Part shown: piece by piece, positions 5,004 to 9,052 of the stretch | Numbering within the stretch: position 1 is the first letter of the stretch | Layout of the letters: each line of letters starts with the position of its first letter | Source: Candidatus Aminicenantota bacterium | GTDB lineage: Bacteria; Acidobacteriota; Aminicenantia; Aminicenantales; Aminicenantaceae | Length of the DNA stretch: 9,052 nucleotides | NCBI GenBank assembly: GCA_030607635.1 | Contig: JAUWJP010000050.1 | Span: 1 to 9,052, forward strand | Reading direction: 5' to 3' | Program-made: the position numbers and the translations under genes | Notes under the pieces: generated by a model | The model's input: the letters and a program-made list of their open reading frames with translations, nothing else | Told to the model about the DNA's origin: nothing | The model's database searches: none

Positions 5004-6389
5004 CTATTGTAGATTCGAAATATCTATATTTAACCTCTTGATCATCTCATTCAGAGTGGTGGGCTTAACTCCTAAGAGGTTAGCAGCTTTTTTCTGTATT
5101 CCTTTTGCTTGTTTTAAGGCGCTAATGATCGCCTTTTTCTGGAATGTTTGAATATTTTCCTTGAGGTTGAGCTCATTGTTTACAGAGGCGACAGCTCTGG
5201 TCTCTTCTTGAGAAGCAAGGAGGAAAGGAGGAAGGTTCTTTCTGGAGATGAGTTTGGACTTAGTCAGAACAACGGCTCTCTCGATAAGGTTTTCCAGCTC
5301 TCTTATATTTCCTGGCCAATCATAGCTCAAAAGTATCTCCATAACGTCATCAGTGACACCCAGGATTTCTTTTTCATTTTCTTTACTATACGTGTCTAAA
5401 AAATGTTTGACCAGAAGTGGAATATCCTCTTTTCTTTCTTTAAGCAGTGGCAACTCTATTTTGATGACGTTCAAGCGGTAGAAGAGGTCTTCCCGAAACA
5501 TCTTCTCACTGATTTGTTCTTCCAAATCTGCGTTAGTAGCGGCAATGACTCTGACGTCGACCCTGATAGTTTTTGTCCCCCCTAATTTCATGAATTCTCT
5601 ATCCTGCATGACTCGTAACAATTTCGATTGAGTTTCCATATTAAGGGAAGATATTTCATCAAAGAATATTGTTCCTTTCTCAGCTGCTTCAAACAAACCC
5701 TTTTTGCTGCTCACAGCTCCAGTGAAGGCCCCTTTGACGTGACCAAAAAGATTGCTTTCCAATAGGTCCGGGGGAAGAGAGCCGCTGTTTACGATTATAA
5801 AGGGGAAATTTTTCCGATCGCTGTTTTGGTGAATGGCTCTCGCAACCAGCTCTTTACCCGTTCCGCTTTCACCTTGAAGCAAAATCGTGCTTCGGGTAGG
5901 GGCAGAGGCTTTTACTGTTTCGAATACAGTTTTCATGACTTTGCTTTTTCCGATGATGTTTTCAAAGCTGAACTTTCTTTGGAGTTCATCTTTCAGCCGT
6001 ATGTTTTCTTCTTGAAGTTTTCTATGTTCTATTGCTCTTTGTACCGTTATAAGCAATTCGTCATGCTTGAAGGGCTTCTGAATATAATCATATGCTCCGA
6101 TTCTCATGGCAGAGATCGCTGATTCCACTGAGGCGAAAGCTGTTATTATGATAATTACAGAGTTTGGATCGATTTTTTTCAGCTTTTTGAGGACCTCTAT
6201 TCCGTCTATTCCAGGCAGGAGCAAATCCAGGAGAACGAGTTGGAAAGATTGGGAAGAATGTTTATCAAGAGCTTCTTCCCCGCTTGCAGAATTTTCCACC
6301 TCATAACCTTCTGAGGATAAGAGATCACCCAATACTTCATGGATAATGGGTTCGTCGTCGATAATATGAATCATTCCTTTTTGGCTCAT
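5004..6389 (-). CDS. NtrC-family sigma-54-dependent response regulator
   Basis: This 461-residue protein has the full three-domain layout of an enhancer-binding activator. The receiver domain (about 1-125) has the acidic pair D11/D12, the phosphoryl-accepting D55 (LLDLLLPG), T83 and K105. The AAA+ domain (about 142-380) has Walker A GESGTGKE at 173-180, the sigma-54-contacting GAFTGA loop at 220-225, Walker B IFFDEI at 241-246, and FREDLFYRL with the candidate arginine fingers R299 and R305. The C-terminal Fis-type helix-turn-helix (about 415-455) ends KKAANLLGVKPTTLNEMIKRL. All key residues are present, so it should be phosphorylated by the kinase and drive open-complex formation at sigma-54 promoters. 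It starts nine bases after the kinase stop codon with only a weak Shine-Dalgarno (CAAGAAA), which suggests translational coupling. Its likely target is the promoter at 2238-2255, though this is inferred from proximity. Confidence 0.96.
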   Translation of the reverse strand: MSQKGMIHIIDDEPIIHEVLGDLLSSEGYEVENSASGEEALDKHSSQSFQLVLLDLLLPGIDGIEVLKKLKKIDPNSVIIIITAFASVESAISAMRIGAYDYIQKPFKHDELLITVQRAIEHRKLQEENIRLKDELQRKFSFENIIGKSKVMKTVFETVKASAPTRSTILLQGESGTGKELVARAIHQNSDRKNFPFIIVNSGSLPPDLLESNLFGHVKGAFTGAVSSKKGLFEAAEKGTIFFDEISSLNMETQSKLLRVMQDREFMKLGGTKTIRVDVRVIAATNADLEEQISEKMFREDLFYRLNVIKIELPLLKERKEDIPLLVKHFLDTYSKENEKEILGVTDDVMEILLSYDWPGNIRELENLIERAVVLTKSKLISRKNLPPFLLASQEETRAVASVNNELNLKENIQTFQKKAIISALKQAKGIQKKAANLLGVKPTTLNEMIKRLNIDISNLQ

Positions 6390-6398
6390 TTTCTTGAT

Positions 6399-9052
6399 TT
6401 ATGAAACAGTAAATTTATCCACCTTTCTCTTGTCTAAGTCTATAGGAAGATAAATCGTAAAAGTAGTCCCTTTTCCGCTCACACTTTCAGCAGCAATATG
6501 CCCTTCATGCTCTTTAATAATAGCATAGCTGATCGACAAGCCAAGGCCGGTCCCTTTTCCGCTCCCTTTAGTGGTAAAAAATGGATCAAAGATATGGGGC
6601 AAGTGCTGATCTTTAATACCCGTTCCGGTGTCCCTTATTTTTATGATAGCCTCATTATTCATTTTACTGAGTTCGATTTTTAGCGTTCCCCCTTTGGGCA
6701 TGGCATCAATGGCATTGAGGATAATGTTGATGAAGACCTGCTGGAGCCTCTCTCCTTCCCCCCACAGAGGTTTCATAGGAGAAAGATTTAGCTCTAAGTT
6801 TATTCTCATGGTTTTTAATTTATACTCAATCAGAGATATAATCTCCTCGAGACTCTCTTTGAGGTTTACTTGATGAAAGAAGGACTCTGAAGGGATCCGG
6901 GCAAAGTTGAGCAGGTTTTTGATTATTCTGGCTACCCTTTCAGTTTGAGCTTCAATCTTTCCCAGAATCCGAGAATGATTGGAGTTGGAAAGCTTCTTTT
7001 GGAGTATTTGAACATAGCTTGAAATTCCTGTCAGGGGAGTGTTGATTTCATGAGCAACTCCAGCCGAGAGGAGGCCGATCGAGGCCAGCTTTTCTGAAGT
7101 GAGGAGCTGCTGCTGAAGCAATATTTTTTCTGTTATATCATCAAAGACGACGATTGTCCCGTATGGATTCATCTTGTTATCTAAAAGAGGAGTTTTGGCA
7201 ATATCGAATATTTTTTTATCTCCGGGGAGGATATCCAGGGTAATCTCACTCAAGAGCCGGAAGTCCTTTTGAGTATCAGAGGGAAAGAGGGCTGAAAAGT
7301 TTTTAAGTCCTAATACCTTAATTAAATTTTTATTCATGACCTCTTCTTTTTTTCTGGAAAGAGTATCTTCGAGCACCCGATTCCATCCGATGATTTTTCC
7401 TTTCTGATCTAACACTGCCACTCCTACGGTTAGACTTTCAATAATGTTTTCGCTGTAGTCTTTAAGCCTTTCCAGTTCCAGAGCCCTTATTCTAGCCTGA
7501 CTGTAAAGATAGGCGTTTTCTAAGGCTAAGGCCACTGGGGAAGATATGGCTGTCAAAATTTCCCAGTCTTCGCTGGTAAGGAATGTGTTATCTACTTTTT
7601 TCCCCATTCCCAGACATCCGATAAGCTTATCCTCGACTTTTAAGGGCAAATAATGGAAAAAGCCGGAAGAAGAAAGCTGTTCGAACTTTCTTTGCAGCTC
7701 CTCTTTTTCAGCAAAGGAATAATAAGAAAGAAATTCCCTTTCCGTTAAGCTTTTGTAAAGTTGGTCATCAAAAGTGATTTTTTTTCCGGAAAAAGGCAAT
7801 ATACCCCTAGATTTCAGGATAAAGAAAGAGTTTTTTCGGTTGTCATCGGGTAGGAGAAGAGCAATGCATTTGAGAGAAAGGGCATTAGCAATCAATTCCA
7901 AAAGAGATTGAGAGAGCTTTTGAAGATTCCTTTCTCGACTGAGTTCTTTACTTATGGAGAGTAGAGTTTTGCGGTATTCATAACTTCGCTTGTAAAAAGC
8001 CCTATCCAGGATGGATTGGAAGAGCTTTTTTAACGGCGGGAAGAGTGTCGCTCCAAGAATTATAGCCAGAATTCCCAAGATGAGGTAATTGAGCCTGCTT
8101 TCAGCTGGGACTTTCGTTTGGGAGCTGGCGATAAAATAAACAGTGGCCAGGACAACAGAAGAGAGGATCAGCGCGAACACTTTTTTGAGCAGCAGCTCAA
8201 ATTCCATAATTCTCTCCCTGGAGATTGAGTAGGAAAAGGTCAGAGGAATGAGAACCTGGAGAATGACGGTGAGCTCTGCCGCCTTTGAAGGCACCTGGCC
8301 AAGCATAAAGGGAATGATGTAGAAAAGGGTGAAGGGAATGATTCCAATGCCTAGGCCATACGCTAGCCACTTTAATTGTTTTTTAAGCAGAAGGTTTGAA
8401 GGTTTAAACATGCTTTGAAGAATAATCACCAAGGTCATGATTGAAAAAAGGGCAAAATGGAAGAGGTCTAATTTTTCTGATGTCTGGTGCAATTGGAGTA
8501 CAAAAACGTTGCTCAAATTTTTAAATGAGGGAACGTGAAGGAGTATTTTTGTTAAAAGGAGAACTGCAGCCGGGAGATACAAAATAGAAATTGAAGATAG
8601 CTTATTATTAAAGAATTTTTTTCTTTGAGGGAAAATTAAAAAAAAGTAAAGAAGCAACGGGGGGAAGACCAGAAAAGCTGACTTGTCAAGCCAGTAAAAA
8701 AGACTGTCCAAGACATTCAGCTCGCCTGTGGGAGAAAAGATATAGAACGAACAAAAACACAAACATACGAAATAAAAATAGACATAGGGCATAGATAAGG
8801 GTTTTTTAGAGGTGAGGAAAATAATTAACCCTATGGCCAGAGTGGTCAAGCCGATAAGAGCAAGAAAGAAATAGATGGGATTAACACCTTTTTCGCGTAA
8901 ATAGAAGGAAGGAAAAATAATCTCGCCTCCTCTTGCGATTTCGTAGGTAACCTTTAGTTCTGAGCGTCCCGCTGCCCATAATATCTTTGAAACATCTATT
9001 TTGTTTTTTATCGGGGTGTTATTGATGGAATAAAGAAGATCTCCTTTTTTGA
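6399..9052 (-). CDS. Membrane sensor histidine kinase (PDZ-like, 9 TM, GAF, PAS, HisKA, HATPase), partial at 5' end
   Basis: The frame is open to the right edge, giving at least 883 residues (numbered here from the codon at 9050); a TTG at 8849 is internal, not the start. Residues 1-45 resemble the C-terminal half of a PDZ domain (KKGDLLYSINNTPIKN, then ELKVTYEIARGGE). About nine membrane helices follow (roughly 58-340). Lysine- and arginine-rich loops after helices 1, 3, 5, 7 and 9 put the PDZ-like part outside and the rest in the cytoplasm. Next come the linker DRAFYKRSYEYRKTLLSIS, a GAF domain (about 375-520) and a PAS domain (about 530-640). The kinase core has phospho-acceptor H667 (AHEINTPL), the N box around N779, G1 DTGTGI at 807-812, F box FDPFF at 821-825 and G2 GTGLGL at 833-838. 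All catalytic motifs are intact. The regulator gene follows nine bases later, so the two form one operon and a cognate pair. PrsK-like kinases have a similar membrane-GAF layout. The signal is unknown. Confidence 0.94.
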   Translation of the reverse strand, partial: KKGDLLYSINNTPIKNKIDVSKILWAAGRSELKVTYEIARGGEIIFPSFYLREKGVNPIYFFLALIGLTTLAIGLIIFLTSKKPLSMPYVYFYFVCLCFCSFYIFSPTGELNVLDSLFYWLDKSAFLVFPPLLLYFFLIFPQRKKFFNNKLSSISILYLPAAVLLLTKILLHVPSFKNLSNVFVLQLHQTSEKLDLFHFALFSIMTLVIILQSMFKPSNLLLKKQLKWLAYGLGIGIIPFTLFYIIPFMLGQVPSKAAELTVILQVLIPLTFSYSISRERIMEFELLLKKVFALILSSVVLATVYFIASSQTKVPAESRLNYLILGILAIILGATLFPPLKKLFQSILDRAFYKRSYEYRKTLLSISKELSRERNLQKLSQSLLELIANALSLKCIALLLPDDNRKNSFFILKSRGILPFSGKKITFDDQLYKSLTEREFLSYYSFAEKEELQRKFEQLSSSGFFHYLPLKVEDKLIGCLGMGKKVDNTFLTSEDWEILTAISSPVALALENAYLYSQARIRALELERLKDYSENIIESLTVGVAVLDQKGKIIGWNRVLEDTLSRKKEEVMNKNLIKVLGLKNFSALFPSDTQKDFRLLSEITLDILPGDKKIFDIAKTPLLDNKMNPYGTIVVFDDITEKILLQQQLLTSEKLASIGLLSAGVAHEINTPLTGISSYVQILQKKLSNSNHSRILGKIEAQTERVARIIKNLLNFARIPSESFFHQVNLKESLEEIISLIEYKLKTMRINLELNLSPMKPLWGEGERLQQVFINIILNAIDAMPKGGTLKIELSKMNNEAIIKIRDTGTGIKDQHLPHIFDPFFTTKGSGKGTGLGLSISYAIIKEHEGHIAAESVSGKGTTFTIYLPIDLDKRKVDKFTVS

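Noticed and set aside
5148..6306. Several 60-98 codon plus-strand frames opposite the response regulator
   Set aside because: They lie entirely antisense to a gene with every expected NtrC-family motif, show no recognisable features, and are shadows of it.
8847..8849. TTG at 8849 as the start of the histidine kinase
   Set aside because: The frame continues upstream without a stop to the window edge and encodes PDZ-like sequence plus the start of the first membrane helix, so this codon is internal.

Overview
The window is AT-rich bacterial DNA with tightly packed genes and no tRNA, rRNA, CRISPR array or complete insertion sequence that I could see. The gene content (a NuoE/NuoF-type pair as found in NAD(P)-linked hydrogenases and formate dehydrogenases, a secreted M1-type metallopeptidase, and a sigma-54 two-component pair) suggests an anaerobic bacterium with a Gram-negative-type envelope, probably from an uncultured lineage. 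Aminicenantes-like bacteria are one possibility, but this is a weak guess from gene style and repeats.

Layout. (1) Positions 1-1351, minus strand: a NuoE-type [2Fe-2S] subunit followed four bases later by a NuoF/HydB/HndC-type flavoprotein that runs off the left edge. (2) Positions 1352-2359: an upstream region of mostly featureless AT-rich DNA. It holds a decayed fragment of S-adenosylmethionine decarboxylase (1791-2057), then two short repeat elements (2058-2078 and 2101-2120), then a near-consensus sigma-54 promoter (2238-2255) pointing right. (3) Positions 2360-4882, plus strand: a large exported M1-family (gluzincin) protein with an intact HEXXH-x18-E zinc site but a replaced GAMEN motif. 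(4) Positions 4883-5003: a convergent gap carrying a second copy of the 21-bp repeat. (5) Positions 5004-9052, minus strand: an NtrC-type sigma-54 response regulator and, upstream of it in the same operon, a large membrane histidine kinase. The kinase reading frame stays open to the right edge and includes the end of a PDZ-like domain, so its true start lies outside the window.

How the parts may work together. The kinase and regulator form a cognate pair. The regulator has the GAFTGA loop needed to activate sigma-54 RNA polymerase, and the only convincing sigma-54 promoter I found in the window drives the neighbouring exported peptidase. The kinase has about nine membrane helices, and the charges in its loops place the PDZ-like domain outside the cytoplasm. 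A testable model is a circuit in which a periplasmic PDZ sensor controls an exported metallopeptidase through NtrC-type activation. The NuoEF pair on the left reads away from this cluster and seems functionally separate.
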